Of a stretch of DNA of 64,000 nucleotides, positions 51,574-63,762 are shown piece after piece. The stretch covers positions 1 to 64,000 of the forward strand of contig WFMF01000404.1 in assembly GCA_011033025.1 (NCBI GenBank), read 5' to 3'. The DNA comes from Beroe forskalii. Its lineage: Eukaryota; Ctenophora; Nuda; Beroida; Beroidae. Under the pieces are notes generated by a model, which saw only the letters and a list, made by a program, of their open reading frames with translations, did not search any database and had not been told where the DNA came from. The position numbers and the translations under genes are program-made. The first letter of the stretch is position 1. The number at the start of each line of letters is the position of its first letter.

Positions 51574-54500
51574 TTAGAAGCACTGGTTGCACGTCTTCTC
51601 ACAGTCCCCTATGATGTGCCGGTAGTAGAAATGCCGAGGATCGCACCACCCTCTGGCACTGTACTCTCCGCAGTACTCGGTCTCGTCCCGTGCCACCGAA
51701 CAAACGTCTGGAGGAAGGAGTTCGTGAGATATGTATTTATAATATATTGTACGATTAACAAACGAATGGGAGTGTTATATCGAAAATTATCACACGACGC
51801 GTCAGCCGAGTTTGACAATTTTCGATATCACACGATCCATGAGTTTGTTAATTGTATTATTACCCGACAAAACAGTACTCCCTACAGGCATGGATCCACC
51901 GGGGGCGTGCGGGGGCGTGCGCACGCCCCCATCAGAAATTTGGGGGCGTGCATGGGGGCGTGCAATTTTTGAAAATTTGATGCTTGTGATTTAATTCAAG
52001 ATGCCAAATATAAACTTAGTGTAAAACTTTCTATTCGTTTGAAGCATATCTTTAAATTTGAATATTCCTTTTCTCCTATCTAAAACAGCTGAGTTAGCAA
52101 AGGGGGAAAAGAAAGAAACATTGGGCCCATCATTAACAAAAGCATTATTCTGTGGTTCCATAACAAAAGGGTTAATGAACTAAAAGTAATATTTAATAGT
52201 AAAGCCTGTTCTGAAAAGTGAGAAAATAGCTCACGGGGCGGTCATTTAGTTGTGCATGTACTGTAAGTACAAAGTGTACTATACACGATTTTCGGCCTCC
52301 AGGCTCCATCCAAAAAATAATGGTATTCATGCCAATAGTTTCTAGTGCTTGAGACAAAATAGTATTTAGAGTTTTTGAATCCATTTCAAAAACTCTACTG
52401 CCTTTGCAGTATTACATAAAACGGAAAAATAAAAGTCGCAAATAACAGGCAAATCAATTGATTTCCCTCATTATTTAATACTCAGATTCCTTATAACTTC
52501 AAAACGCTCACCTTTAAGACCCCTGTACTTTTTATTTATTTTATTCTGCAACAGAGATTTTGCACATTTAAAAATTAACAGACGTTGTTAAGGAATTTGA
52601 AAGCAATGCCCAAAAACACTTATTGAGCTGCCATTTATAATCCAGAATTTTCACTTCCCTAAACCACCCCCCAAACCCCTGCTGAATTTTGATTTGATTT
52701 AAATATAATATTCATTGAGTTTTCTGCAAACAGCAACAACAGCGCTGTTAAGTTGACAACAATGCCAAACAATATTTAGTTGCCAGGGCCATATACCCAG
52801 ACCTACGAGGGGCTGCTGCCCCAGACCCTGCTGCTCTTTTGATTCTTAGTATAACATTTATTGGAATTTTTATGCCAGAAACAACAGCACTGTTATTTAG
52901 TTGAAAATTATGCCCTAACACTATTGACTTACCATTTCTATACTTCAGACCTTGGTTTTGTGGGGGTTGCCGCCCCAGACCCCTGCTGTTCTTTTGATTT
53001 TGTATTTATTGACATTTCGTACAACAGCAACGAGAGCGTCGTTAAGTTGAGAACAATGCCCAAACACTATTTAGTTGCTAATTCTTTATACTCCAGACCT
53101 TGGTTATGGGGCTGCCGCCCCCAGACCTCTGCTGCTCTTTTGATTCTTAGTATAACATTTATTGGAATTTTTATGACAGAAACAACAGGACTGTTATTAA
53201 GTTGAAAATAATGCCCAAACACTATTGACTTACCATTTCATACTTCAGACCTTTGGCTTCTGGGGCTGCCGCCCCAGACCCCTGCTGCTCTTTGATTTTT
53301 ATATTTATTGAGATTTTCATACAACAGCAACAAGAGCGTCGTTAAGTTGACAACAATGCTCAAACACTATTTAGTTGCTAATTCTTTATACCCAGACCTC
53401 TGGCTTCTGGGGCTGCCGCCCTCAGACCCCTGCTGCTTTTTTTGATTCTGAATGTAATATTCATTTGAATTTCACAACAGCAACAACAGCGCTGTTAAGT
53501 TGAAAACAATGCCCAAACACTAAAGAGTTGCCATTTCGTTATACTCTAGACCTCCTCTGGCCTCAGGGGCTGCCCCAGACCCCAGCTTATACATACTTTA
53601 ATTATCCTTCAAATTTTCAAAAACTTCCTATGTGCAAACGAGGTGCCGCGAAGCGGCGCCGAGTGAGCTGTATAAATTTGCACGCCCCCAAAAATTCTGG
53701 GCTGGATCCATGCCTGACTCCCTACCACTCGGGTCTGACGACCCTCGTCTGAATTCAACGTTTTTATAGATTATCGAGTGCTCCTTCATAAAATCAACAA
53801 TTTATTTGACGATATTCTGTTCTATTATACCGCCACTGCACAGTAGTCCTATAAAGTTTGAGCCACGGGAGGGTAATAATTCGTTTTCTCCTTCCTAACC
53901 GCTGCAGCTGCTTCTTTGTGTTTTACAAGAAAGAATTGTGGAAGATCATTAAGTATATTATTAGATTATTCTGTGGTTGGGACTATAATGATTAACTCGA
54001 GCTTGTTTTTGGTATGGAGCCTGTTCTCATCGTCTTCAGCCCTGTATCAATTTGAGCTTTAATAATAGAATAATAATATACGAGATTTTCACCAATCAAT
54101 GATATAGTTAGAGCATAATAGTTCTAAAAATGAGCAAGTAGTAATGAGTGTATGTAGTAATGAGTGTCGGCTTTATCCATTTGAAATAGGTTAATACTAA
54201 ATTACTAAATAGACTCGTATATTACGAGTCTAATTTGACGTCTTGTCAAATCAGAAATTGGACCTCAATTCTGACTTCAAAGCAATTCACCTTTGAGGCA
54301 CCCATTACAGGAGTAAGAACATTGTTCTGCAACAAACCTGAAACATTTAAAAATGCAGACGTGTTAAGGGAATTGACTATTTACCCCATGATATTATATA
54401 ATCCCGAGTTAATTTTCACTTCCCTAAAACCACGGTCACAAATCTCATGGGGTAAAAAGTTGTTTTTTTACAACGAAAATTTATCGGCAGTTTTTCAAAG

Positions 54501-56675
54501 CACTACATACAGCTATTACAAGAAACAGGCAAAATAAATGGATAGGTAAGGACTTAATTTTGGTGATATTTCTTCCCATGAGTGTATTTATGAACATCTC
54601 TCGTCTCTCATCACTAAATCCAAGGTTCTATAAAAGTTACACTCACACAGCGATATCCGACTCCCCGAGACATAAGCCCTCGTTGGCCCACCGGACACAG
54701 CCCTGATGATAGTCCGAGAGCATGGCACACTTCTCCGCCCCACCGTAGAGGGCCGGGACGCACCCGGTGCAGGAGTAGGCACACTGTTCCATCATGTACC
54801 TGGGAATAGTGGCGCAGTGGTTAAGGGACTTTCAATCGGGAGGTTGGTGGTTCGATTCCCCGTCCTGCCTATCGTCCTAAGGGTGAGAGCTCTCACCTAA
54901 TAATAATATGAGGAACTCTCCATAGCAACGAAGTCTTGGGCAAATTAGATATGGATTAACCGTCAGTGGCTTGATATTTACACTTGAATCCTTCGATTCC
55001 TTTCATTGGCTGTTACAGCTTTTGGAAACGTCCAGGAATAAATACTTAAATGCCTGGAGTAGTGGAGTCCTTGCCGAATCATACGTAAGTCAAAAAAATT
55101 ACTAAGTTCAAAATAATTGTGCCAATTCGCAATGCGATTTATCTTTTTACGTTATTTCTTTGACTTAGTGTTTCGGAAAGGGTCCAGACAGAACAAGAAT
55201 CTGAATTTTAGCTTCAAAAAGTCAAGGAACGAGCAGTCAACTTGAGCGATTATACTTTACCCATAGTGTTTGCTGTAGTACGAGCAGTGTCCGGACAAGG
55301 CCCAAAGTCTACAAGTCGGGAAATTGTCTGTCAACACACCACACTCATCTGTAATAGGGGGTGGGTGTTAGCAGTTGAATTGGGAGGCAATGAAAATTAT
55401 ATATGTAAAACTGCTCTATGCATTATATACGACTAATTAAAGGGTTTATCATCCGGATTGTATGCATTAATCAGTGCAATTAACAATGAGGCCGCAGGCC
55501 GAATTGTTAATTGACAGTTGACACGATTAACGCATTAAATTCGGATGATTGACCTATTTAACCATGAGCCAAACGCTTCGATGGACCAAAACCACACGAC
55601 TTATTTGGCGGTTCTGATGAATGTTGATTATTGTCTCTGCGACAAAATGAAAGAAGCTGATTTTTAATAAATAAATCTGATTTTAATAAACTGACATCGG
55701 GAATATTTTCTGAAATTCGGAATTCTACTCCGTCATCAACCTCAAATTTAATTGTACAAAGTAGTGTTGTAAAGAAAGTTGTTCATGATAAACTGTAGAG
55801 TGTAGGAAGTTGTTCAATATGATGTAACCTTTGGGGAGGTAATTGAATCCACAACCAGCACAACTGCTTGGACAGATCTGAGTGGCTGGTCCGTGGTAAA
55901 GCGAACCCTTCTCACAATGGCCCTGTGATAGAATTCATCTGTTAGGATATATTTATTACTGGATCATCAGCTGTTCTAGGGTATTATCGCTAGGATAATC
56001 TGTTAGGGTATATTTATTACTAGGATAATCTGTTAGGGTATATTTATTACTAGGATAATCTGTTAGGGTATATTTATTACTAGGATCATCAGCTGTTCTA
56101 GGGTATATCTATTGTCATGTTGATCTATAAGGGCACTATCGTAACAGTGACAGTTCGAAATGCCACTGTTAGGATTTTCTTCTGCTGAATATTGTTGTTA
56201 GGCTTATAATTTACATTTTGCCGACTTTGACCAGAGTGTTTTTGATCTTGAATAGTTTGTGCTTGAGGAACAAAATGAACATCTGAACAAATGATTCACT
56301 TTCAATCAGAATCTGTCGATTTTTGTAAATAAGGAGAAACTTAGCTTGGTACAAGCACTAATCTAACGCCACAGTACTGATACTGTTACATTTATTGCAC
56401 TCGGCTGACGCCTCGTACCAATAAGTGTACTAATTGACAACTCTCGGCGTCGCCTCGGGTGATTACTGATTAGTGCACTTATTATGTTATTATTGGCACT
56501 CGGCTTCTCCTTGTGCAATTATTGCAATAGCATCACTATTATATATGCAACAACTCCTGAAACTTACCAACTCCCGCCATCCAGCACATTGAGAATCAAA
56601 ATCCCGCAACTGCTCGCACTCCTGACATCTTGTCGACCTGAGCAACCCCACCAATACTACGAGAAAACGAATCAT
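51574..56675 (-). CDS. Secreted protein with multiple ShKT domains
   Basis: Exons (- strand): 56675-56568, 55922-55829, 55348-55261, 54799-54647 and, as the last, 51707-51574 (stop TAA). Exon 1 starts with ATG and a signal peptide (MIRFLVVLVGLL) followed by CQECEQLRDFDSQCAGW. Exons 1-2 form one six-Cys ShKT domain (ending CPSSCAGC), exons 3-4 a second (CGVLTDNFPTCRLWALSGHC to CAYSCTGC), exon 4 then begins a third (CAMLSDYHQGCVRWANEGLC), and the last exon holds a final one (DVCSVARDETEYCGEY to CEKTCNQCF). Phases of exons 1-4 agree. Exon 4 ends in phase 2 (or 0 with the nearer GT) while the last exon needs phase 1, and the third domain lacks its last three Cys; one exon between 51708 and 54646 is therefore missing from my reading. 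ShKT domains occur in cnidarian and nematode secreted proteins, often beside proteases or as ion-channel ligands; no activity can be assigned here. Confidence 0.8.
51749..51855. mobile_element. Foldback element
   Basis: ATTAACAAAC...GTGTTATATCGAAAATT at the left and AATTTTCGATATCACACG...GTTTGTTAAT at the right are imperfect inverted arms of about 45 bp around ACGACGCGTCAGCCG. Non-coding, in the ShKT gene's last intron region. Confidence 0.72.
51885..53716. mobile_element. Non-autonomous hAT-like DNA transposon, 1832 bp
   Basis: Perfect 14-bp terminal inverted repeats CAGGCATGGATCCA...TGGATCCATGCCTG are flanked by an exact 8-bp duplication, ACTCCCTA (51877-51884 and 53717-53724). CAG-type ends with an 8-bp target duplication are the mark of hAT transposases. 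GGGGGCGTGC repeats lie just inside both ends. The interior (about 52600-53580) is a 150-bp tandem repeat of some seven units centred on GGGGCTGCCGCCCCAGACCC. No transposase was found. Confidence 0.88.
54803..54990 (+). mobile_element. tRNA-derived SINE abutting a splice acceptor
   Basis: TGGCGCAGTGG (54810-54820) fits the A box and GGTTCGATTCC (54850-54860) the B box exactly; TCAATCGGGAGGTTGGTG lies between. A (TAA)n stretch and GAGGAACTCTCC follow. The acceptor of ShKT exon 4 (exon edge 54799) lies only a few bases from it, so the intron's 3' end is made from the complement of this element. Confidence 0.75.
55445..55562. mobile_element. Foldback element with GGCCGCAGGCC centre
   Basis: GGTTTATCATCCGGATT / AATTCGGATGATTGACC and GCAATTAACAAT / AATTGTTAATTG pair across a centre of about 20 bp. 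Non-coding, in the intron between ShKT exons 2 and 3. Confidence 0.65.
55945..56112. repeat. 30-bp tandem repeat, about five units
   Basis: CTAGGATAATCTGTTAGGGT plus ATATTTATTA repeats head to tail, bordered on both sides by GGATCATCAGCTGTTCTAGG. It lies in the intron between ShKT exons 1 and 2. Confidence 0.88.
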
Positions 56676-57695
56676 CTTATTTCAGGAATGAAACAAAAGA
56701 AAATCCACACGGCTTCAGTTGATTCATTAAGTAAATGCATTCTCTTCGAAATTTAATTTTGAGCATGACCAGTGGTTTGAACCAAATTTAATAAACGTTC
56801 ACTTTGATATTTATGTTAATGTAATTTGAAAATGAGAGAAGTTGACAGCATCTTTTGTGGCGGTTTTATTCAGCATCATATTTTATCAGTTATCATAAAA
56901 CTCAGTAAATTCTAAAATTGCATTTGACGGTTTGATTCGATTTTAAGCGGAATAAGATGTCAAACTGATAAGTCGATTTTAGAATTGCAAAAATTTAGAT
57001 TAAATTATTCATACTTGCATGTTCAATTATTTTAATTTACAAAATCTTATACCACATGTTGTCTTTTAATAAGTTGTTAATAACGTAATAAACCACGTAT
57101 CAAATTTTCGATACAATAATAAGAATTCAATTTTTTTTTAATTAGAAAAAAAAATTAAAATTCTTGAATTTCATAGATCGCATGACGGACACTATGCTGG
57201 TTGGAAGTCCATTGGAAGTCCTATAGACCATAGTCGTAATAGCGATCCATTAGACAAGATTCACAAATCTTCTTTGACACATCGCTATATTTGAGTATTG
57301 GGTTTCCAGTTTTTTTAAATCATTGGCGAACGCAACATCAGGTTGAACTAATAATGAAATAAAGGACTGTTTAATCTAGCTTTGGTTGGAGAGGCAATGA
57401 CACAAAAAATTTTATTCAGGAATCTGACATCTTCGAACTTTTATTCAACTTTAGAATCCCTAAAATTTGATTGTATAAAGTAGTGTCGTAAAGTTTTAAA
57501 GGACTGTTGGTACCACTCACGCCATGCCCAATCCCACTTCCCCTTACGCTGGTTGCCATATGATACTGCCCCTGGTTTGAGGTAGGATGAGCCTCTCAAC
57601 ATTTATACATTTCGTCAATTTACATTCAAGTCAAATACTTTCATCAATTCAAACATAGTTGACGAAAGTCTTTTCGATCTTATAACAACTTAATT
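56676..57695. other. Upstream flank of the ShKT gene
   Basis: AT-rich. No promoter motif could be assigned with confidence and no exon was seen. A weak inverted repeat TTTTACTGAATTC-like pairing occurs around 56880-56990. Confidence 0.4.
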
Positions 57696-57697
57696 GC

Positions 57698-57910
57698 CAA
57701 TTTGGCGAACTGGAAAATTGGCGAACTAGTACACCGAATCCGTGTGTATTCGCGGCGAATTCAGGTGAATTCTGGCGAATTTAGGTGTATTCGCGGCGGA
57801 CTCCGGCGGAGTCCGCCAAAATATTTTTTTGGCGAATTCACTTGAATTCACCTGAATTCGCGGCGAATTCGCGGCGAATTCAGGTGAACTTGCAAAAATC
57901 GTGGATTATG
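57698..57910. repeat. GAATTCGCGGCGAATTC palindrome cluster, copy 1
   Basis: Overlapping direct and inverted copies of GCGGCGAATTCAGGTGAATT, TTGGCGAA and CGGCGGACTCCGGCGGAGTC, ending in GAACTTGCAAAAATC.TGGA. Related pieces are at 60375-60480 and 61880-61975, with the same CAAAAATCAAGGA..ATGCC border. It may be the end of a dispersed element. Confidence 0.65.
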
Positions 57911-58849
57911 CCGGCCGTAAGTACAAAATAAACACATACCTACCTGGAAGAGTTATATAGTCAGCATTCATTTATCAACTTATTCATTAATGACTTTTAC
58001 TTTTTGCCCGTCCATATTCCCCGCAGTCCATAAAATATACTACGAAACCACCCCTCGACATTTTAATTTACATCACACCAATGAGCCCAGCAATCTTAGG
58101 AGAATAATTTCATCATTACATTAAAATGATGGGTCGTTAATTCGATATAAAACAGTAGTCAAATCACAGCACTTCTGTACTGTAGTACTGTGTTTTATAG
58201 AACCCTCTGACGTTTTCATGCGGGTCTATGATATATAGACACTTGCCTGATCGGGTCCATATTGGTTTAGAGGGAACCGGACACGAGGTCGGGGGACACG
58301 AGGTCGGTGGACGCTGGGTCGGCGACGGAAAACCAGGGTGGACATTAGGTCGGCAAATCCCCACAGGGTGGACACGAGGTCGGCAGCCCTTTCCTATTTT
58401 ATTTCTTCCCTTTACTGTGTTGCTCATATGGTAGATCACTCGGTATAACATTATCAGGGTACGGTCGAGTTAGTGGGATGTGGCAATGTGATCCAGTGTT
58501 CCTCTGATCACTTCTGACACAAGCGCATCACAATTTACAGTGTCAAAGTGATCCTTGCTTATGATTGGATCGTATCACATGAGTTTGATGCAGATGCGTG
58601 ATTGGAGAATTCTATGTGAATGTGACCCCGTGCTAATTCGACAGGATATCGTCCCACTTAGGTAACGAGATCTCATGCAGTCTGCAGTATATATACTGAA
58701 ACAGAACCAGAGATGTATCCATCAACATGTCTTCTACACTACAAAGAACGGAGACCCTCCTCCTCCCCCTCTCCACCCTGCTCCTTCCACCAACCCTCCC
58801 TCCTCCTGTCAACCTACCCCCCACCCAACAATTTTGGTTGCCAACGTTG
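57911..58849. other. Mixed intergenic stretch
   Basis: Contains a short repeat of GGACACGAGGTCGG and AGGGTGGACA..AGGTCGGC (58260-58385) and a CT/CCCT-rich patch (58755-58830). No convincing exon was recognised. Confidence 0.4.
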
Positions 58850-59632
58850 CAGTAACGTTGCAAGACATTTTACCAAGGTTGCAAAAGGTTGCAACGGGGT
58901 TGCAACGTTGGCAACCTATTGCAACGTATACTAAACGTTTCAATTGTTACCTTTTGGAACGTTGCCTAGGCAACGTTGTGAAACGACATTTAAACGTTTC
59001 TTTGAAACGTTACAAAATAATTCCAATGGAACGTTTCAGCAACTTCAAAAATCAACGTTAAGGAACGTTGCATATGGAACGTATTTTAAACGTTTCCAAG
59101 TAACTTGTATGCAACGTTACTTTGATACGTTTGAAATACGTTGTTTCAACGTCTCCAAGTAACTTGTATGCAACGTTACTTTGAAACTTTTGAAATACGT
59201 TGTTTTAACGTTTCCAAGTAACTTGTATGCAACGTTACTTTGATACGTTTGAAATACGTTGTTTTAACGTTTCCAAGTAACTTGTATGCAACGTCATTTT
59301 GAAACTTTTGAAATACGTTGTTTTAACGTTTCAAAGTAACTTGTATACAACGTTACTTTGATAAGTTGTAATACGTTGTTTTAACGTTTGCAAATAACTT
59401 GTATGTAACGTTACTTTGAAACGTCTGAACTACGTTGTTTTAACGTTTACAAGGAACTTGTATGCAACGTTATTTTGATACGTTTGAATTACGTTGTTTT
59501 AACGTTTCCAATTAATTTGTATGCAACGTTACTTTGAAACGTCTGAACTACGCTGTTTAAACGTTTAGAGGTAACTTGTACGCAACGTTACTTTGATACG
59601 TTTGAAATACGTTGTTTTAACGTTTCCAAGCG
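58850..59632. repeat. AACGTT-rich tandem repeat of about 60 bp
   Basis: From about 59095, nine units of GTAACTTGTATGCAACGTTA plus CTTTGATACGTTTGAAATAC and GTTGTTTTAACGTTTCCAA. The left part (58850-59090) is an irregular version dominated by CAACGTTGCAAC and AAACGTTT. Palindromic AACGTT occurs several times per unit. Confidence 0.9.
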
Positions 59633-60370
59633 CTTCCCTGTTCTAAATCTAAATCTGGGGAAGCGTGCTGCGCATCGCGAACTGATGTTATACATTTTTA
59701 GCAAAGGACGCGGCTTGTCAATGTCAGACGTTGTCTGAATTGGCCGTAGGAATAGGATGTTACCCCGGCCCCACCCTCACGCGCGGCGCAACGTTCCACA
59801 TTTGGACGACTGGACGTCACTTTGCGCTCTCGCCATCCAGTCAGAAGAAATTTAGACGGGCAACGTCCGTCGACTGAATTGGTTGCGTCGTACTCGAAGA
59901 AATGAAGAATGATAATACCCTACCACCGCGCGCGTCGTAGGATGTTAATTGTTACCCCACTTTGGCTGTTTGCAACTGAGCTAGTTGGCCAAGGCAGTTT
60001 ACAAGCATGAGCTCATTGTTTGTACTTGTTATTTTTCCTTAGTCAAGCCACCGTCGGAATGAATCAATCCAAAAACTGCCGTGGCTGTTTAAAAAGCAGC
60101 AAAATGAGCCGATAGAAGATTAGAAGAGTGATTATTATAATTTATAGTTAAGTGAAGACATCTAGAATATGGAAATTAGCGCTGATGGCATATTTTTTTC
60201 TCGGTGGCATCCAGTCAACTGGACAAAATCAACCACGCCCTTTTTGCCACTATACGCTCAGTCTAATTCTTGTATCTCGGACTGAGAAGGTCGAAGAGAC
60301 TTCGTTTAGCCCAAAAGAATTGCAACGGCCATGTCTTAATACAACTTGTTCGCATGGACTAGTTCATGTG
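59633..60370. other. Stretch with no assigned gene
   Basis: 59640-59900 is GC-richer than its surroundings, with CAACGTCCGTCG and TCAGACGTTGTCTGA motifs. The frame at 60152-60499 (MKTSRIWKLALMAYFFLGGI) starts like a signal peptide but runs into repeat sequence and has no domain I recognise. Confidence 0.35.
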
Positions 60371-60507
60371 AACTGGAGTCCGCCAAAAATGTATTATGGC
60401 GGACTACGCCACGAATTCAAATGGATTCACCTGAATTCGCGGCGAATTCAGGTGAACTTTCAAAAATTAAGGATTATGCCTAATATACCCATTGCCTAAT
60501 GACATCC

Positions 60508-61020
60508 AGGTTCTGATGATTCGGGCACCATACCGTTAAATCAGAACATCGGTGAGATTCCCTGGAACGGAGCTTCGTTGCTGCTCCCGAGGCCGTAGTC
60601 TGTAGATTAGCTTGCTAATACTACAGCGATGGTGCGTTAAGACCAAGAAGCAACAAGTAGGCTGCCAACTTATGCTCTTGGAGTATAAGAACAATGTGCA
60701 ACCTAACAGACTAGCGCTGTATCAGCCATTAGTCTTTTCTTAAAGTCAATAGTTCTTTGTGCTTTCAGCCGGAGAACTAAAAATCCTCCAGATCTACCAG
60801 TGAGGTCCCAATCTGTCACACTAAATTCAAGTGATATTGGGAATTTTGTTCAGCAGTTTGAAGTAGGCTTCTTTGCCCAGGAAGCTCTGCCAAAATTTTA
60901 AATTTCACTACTCAAAAACATAGAATAAATTGAATCTGTACAATCCTCTACGAATCATTATAACTTAAATTTGATTGTAGAAAACAGTATTGTCAAGTTA
61001 AACACAGAAATATACAAATA
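60508..61020 (+). mobile_element. LINE-associated repeat, opposite copy of 23950-24440
   Basis: TGATGATTCGGGCACC, GGAACGGAGCTTCGTTGCTG, CAATCTGTCACACTAAATTC and AACACAGAAATATACAAATA all match the complement of 23950-24440. The reverse transcriptase part seen at 23739 is absent after 61020. An insert (about 60640-60695) distinguishes the copies. Confidence 0.75.
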
Positions 61021-61094
61021 ACTAGTACAAATATGCATAAGAATATAATTAATTAATCAAGAAATAATTAATTAATTAACCTTAATTAGTTTAA

Positions 61095-61376
61095 ATGATA
61101 TACAAGTATATTTACAAAAAAAAATGCTCTTATTTCAGCAATAAAAGAAAAGAAATATTCAACAAATACCAATTTGATAGCATTGACGATCTGCAAAGTA
61201 GTCATCTAATCAACAAAATGATAAAATCTTTCAACAACACCAATATTTTTGAAAGAAAGCCACAAATAACAAAAAGAAGCCTTTCCCCCAACAGAACACT
61301 ATCTCACAAAACTAACAAACGTAGAAGCACACCTACACAAGGTAATAAGAATAAAAGACGACGATACACCAGCTGA
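61095..61376 (+). CDS. Unrecognised short basic open frame
   Basis: An AT-rich frame with many Lys, Arg, Asn and Ser, ending KRRSTPTQGNKNKRRRYTS and a stop. It directly follows the LINE-related segment, so it may be a remnant of that element rather than a cellular gene. I see no splice sites and no family motif. Confidence 0.2.
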   Translation: MIYKYIYKKKCSYFSNKRKEIFNKYQFDSIDDLQSSHLINKMIKSFNNTNIFERKPQITKRSLSPNRTLSHKTNKRRSTPTQGNKNKRRRYTS

Positions 61377-61619
61377 TTCAAGAAAATAATGGAAGGAGAG
61401 CAGGAGGGTCCTGACATTTCGATAATCACCACTCAAAATGAAATCCGTACCACTTTTTAAATACACTTATGTTACCGAAGGCAACCCAGCTCACGCCTTC
61501 AAAACTACACTTACCTTAATGACTTTTTGACCGACCCATGGCAATGTGGACAGAGAGAGTAAATCTATTTTTCTGTGCTTTGGACAGAGATATAGTTGAC
61601 TCAAACTGTAGTGTGCAGC

Positions 61620-61858
61620 AGTAAAGGCGGCTTGTCTGGCCTAACACCCGGACCCCCATTGCTCAGTGAAGTTCACTGCCAATGTCACTGAAATGTTGTT
61701 CCCAATAAAGCCAGAGCACCCAGTGGGTACCAGTGGCAACTTGCCGTCGCTATAAGTGGTGTCCCGTGGCCCCAGTGCTGGCAGTGCCCTTAAGGGTACT
61801 GTCCCCCTTACTTCCGAGTTTGGGGAACCTACAATACAATACAATACAATACAATGCA
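61620..61858 (+). mobile_element. Retroelement 3' end with (ACAAT)n tail
   Basis: A GC-richer 220-bp segment (CTAACACCCGGACCCCCATT ... CCGAGTTTGGGGAACCT) ends in five copies of ACAAT. A short pentamer tail after a non-coding 3' region is typical of CR1/RTE-type LINEs or SINEs that use them. The 5' border was not identified. Confidence 0.6.
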
Positions 61859-61975
61859 TAATGACATAATCCTTGAATTTTTGAAAGTTCACCTGAATTC
61901 GCCGAGAATTTAGGTGAATTCATCTGAATTCATGCGAACTTGCAAAAATCAAGGACTACGCCAGAACGGGGACCA

Positions 61976-63762
61976 GTCACCTGGCCAGCTGCGACGGATG
62001 AAAGTAGCACAGATCCAGCAGTTCCTTAGTTGAGGTAAGATCTACTCTATCTAGCAACTGGCGAAGCAAAGGTGACTGCGGTGAGTTTCGGGGACATCAT
62101 TTAGCATAAAATTTTAGATTAATATTTTTAGATGTGTGTAATAATTATTCTTCTATCATGAGCATGCATATGTAAATTTACAAAATAAATGGATCTATTT
62201 CCAGTTTAATAGCTATTTGAACAGCTCAAAGAGAAAACGCATTCAGCTTAGATTGAATAAAGTAACACTATCCTTTGCTCATTTGTTTGAAATATGATAT
62301 TTGAACCATTTGAAATGATTCAAATCATTGAAAAACGATTATAGAAAACCATATTTCCTCACCCTTCAAACATGCACTGATCTGAAAAACCACTTTTGGC
62401 AGTGCATAGTTCATTAATAGAATCTATAGTGCAGGGACCCATAAAAATAGTATGTCATGTAGTGTGCCGACTTGATAAATCAAATATATAAATAAATAAT
62501 TAGTTTAAGAATTAAATTATCCATTAAATATTTATTGGATTATGTATTAATAGTATTTATTGCCAACAGCAACCCGATATAAAGGAAAGGAATAACGCCC
62601 GGGCTCTTTTCTAATCCATCTAATGATGGGACACTTGATTGCATAGTTTTTAGTTATCACTTGTCAACTGATTGAGTAAGCTTTTCTTAAATCTCAATAT
62701 TATTTTGTAGACAAGATTCAACCTGCGAAATAAACAACATAAACTGAAGTGTTTTCCATGTTAATTTTAGTGTGTGGATGTTTGCGATTCTTAAGTATCA
62801 AAGCTGACTCTAATTGAATAAATGCACATTAAATTTTAATAATTAGATCGAACATGCAAAATGTCTCGAATTGTGAGCGTTTTAATCATAAACTATGGTT
62901 TGTTTGTTAAACTTTCATTAGATATTTCCCAACCGCGTAATAATTTTTGTACGAAATTTCTTTTATGAATTTGTTTAAAAATCATTTCTGAGTGTTTTAT
63001 ATCTTCATCTGATGTTATTGTGAATCCGGTGTTAGAACTTAGAATCCCACGCCCGGGTGATATGATTCTTGCATCAAGTCTCCTATTTGTCTAGCTTATA
63101 CCACAGACTATATCTACTCCTCCATACAGAAGATATTATGTTGTAACGCGTAAAACACTTGCTACTTTTAAAAGAAAATACGTCTCTTGCACTGCCTGTA
63201 ATATAACATCTTGCACTGCCTCTATAGTATAAATATATCAGAGATTATTAATAACATATATCATCTTGTACTGTAAATCTAATCCATATTGAACGGAGTC
63301 TAATCTAACTCCGCAGAAGTGGCGGTGTTTTAAAACTAGGTGCACTGTCGGACAACATGCTTCATAACGTTTATATATTGCCGTGGCTACTGCTTACCGT
63401 TTTGAGAAGCAACTTAATGTTATATCAGCGAACACGGGGGATCATTGGTATTCTTGTACGCGCGCGCGAGCCCTAATAATAGATTGCTTTTTGTTTTTAT
63501 CATATTTACACTTCATAATATATGCGTTTAGTAGAGTACTGCCGTGGTACATCATGATGTTTATTGTTTTGTTTATCAAATAGTAATGCATACAGTTACG
63601 ATTTAGCATGAAGTGCAATTAACGATGGAAATCCAAAGCCATGCAACTTATTCGAGATTTTTCTGAAGTCGCAATACAGTGGCGACATTGTTCATACCTA
63701 AATCGGCAGCGGTGAATAGTCGAATTAATACTATTACGGCGTAGTATCGACACTGGAGGTTC
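61976..63762. other. AT-rich right-hand region, no gene seen
   Basis: I found no exon with convincing splice borders and no transposon ends. The open frame at 63383-63583 has no recognisable motif. Confidence 0.4.

Noticed and set aside
53725..53765. The missing ShKT exon disrupted by the hAT-like element
   Set aside because: Joining the two flanks across the target duplication gives no Cys-spaced ShKT half in any frame, and the phases do not fit exon 4 and the last exon.
60152..60499. Secreted protein with N-terminal hydrophobic segment
   Set aside because: The frame soon enters a dispersed repeat (60375-60480), shows no family motif, and has no supporting exon structure.
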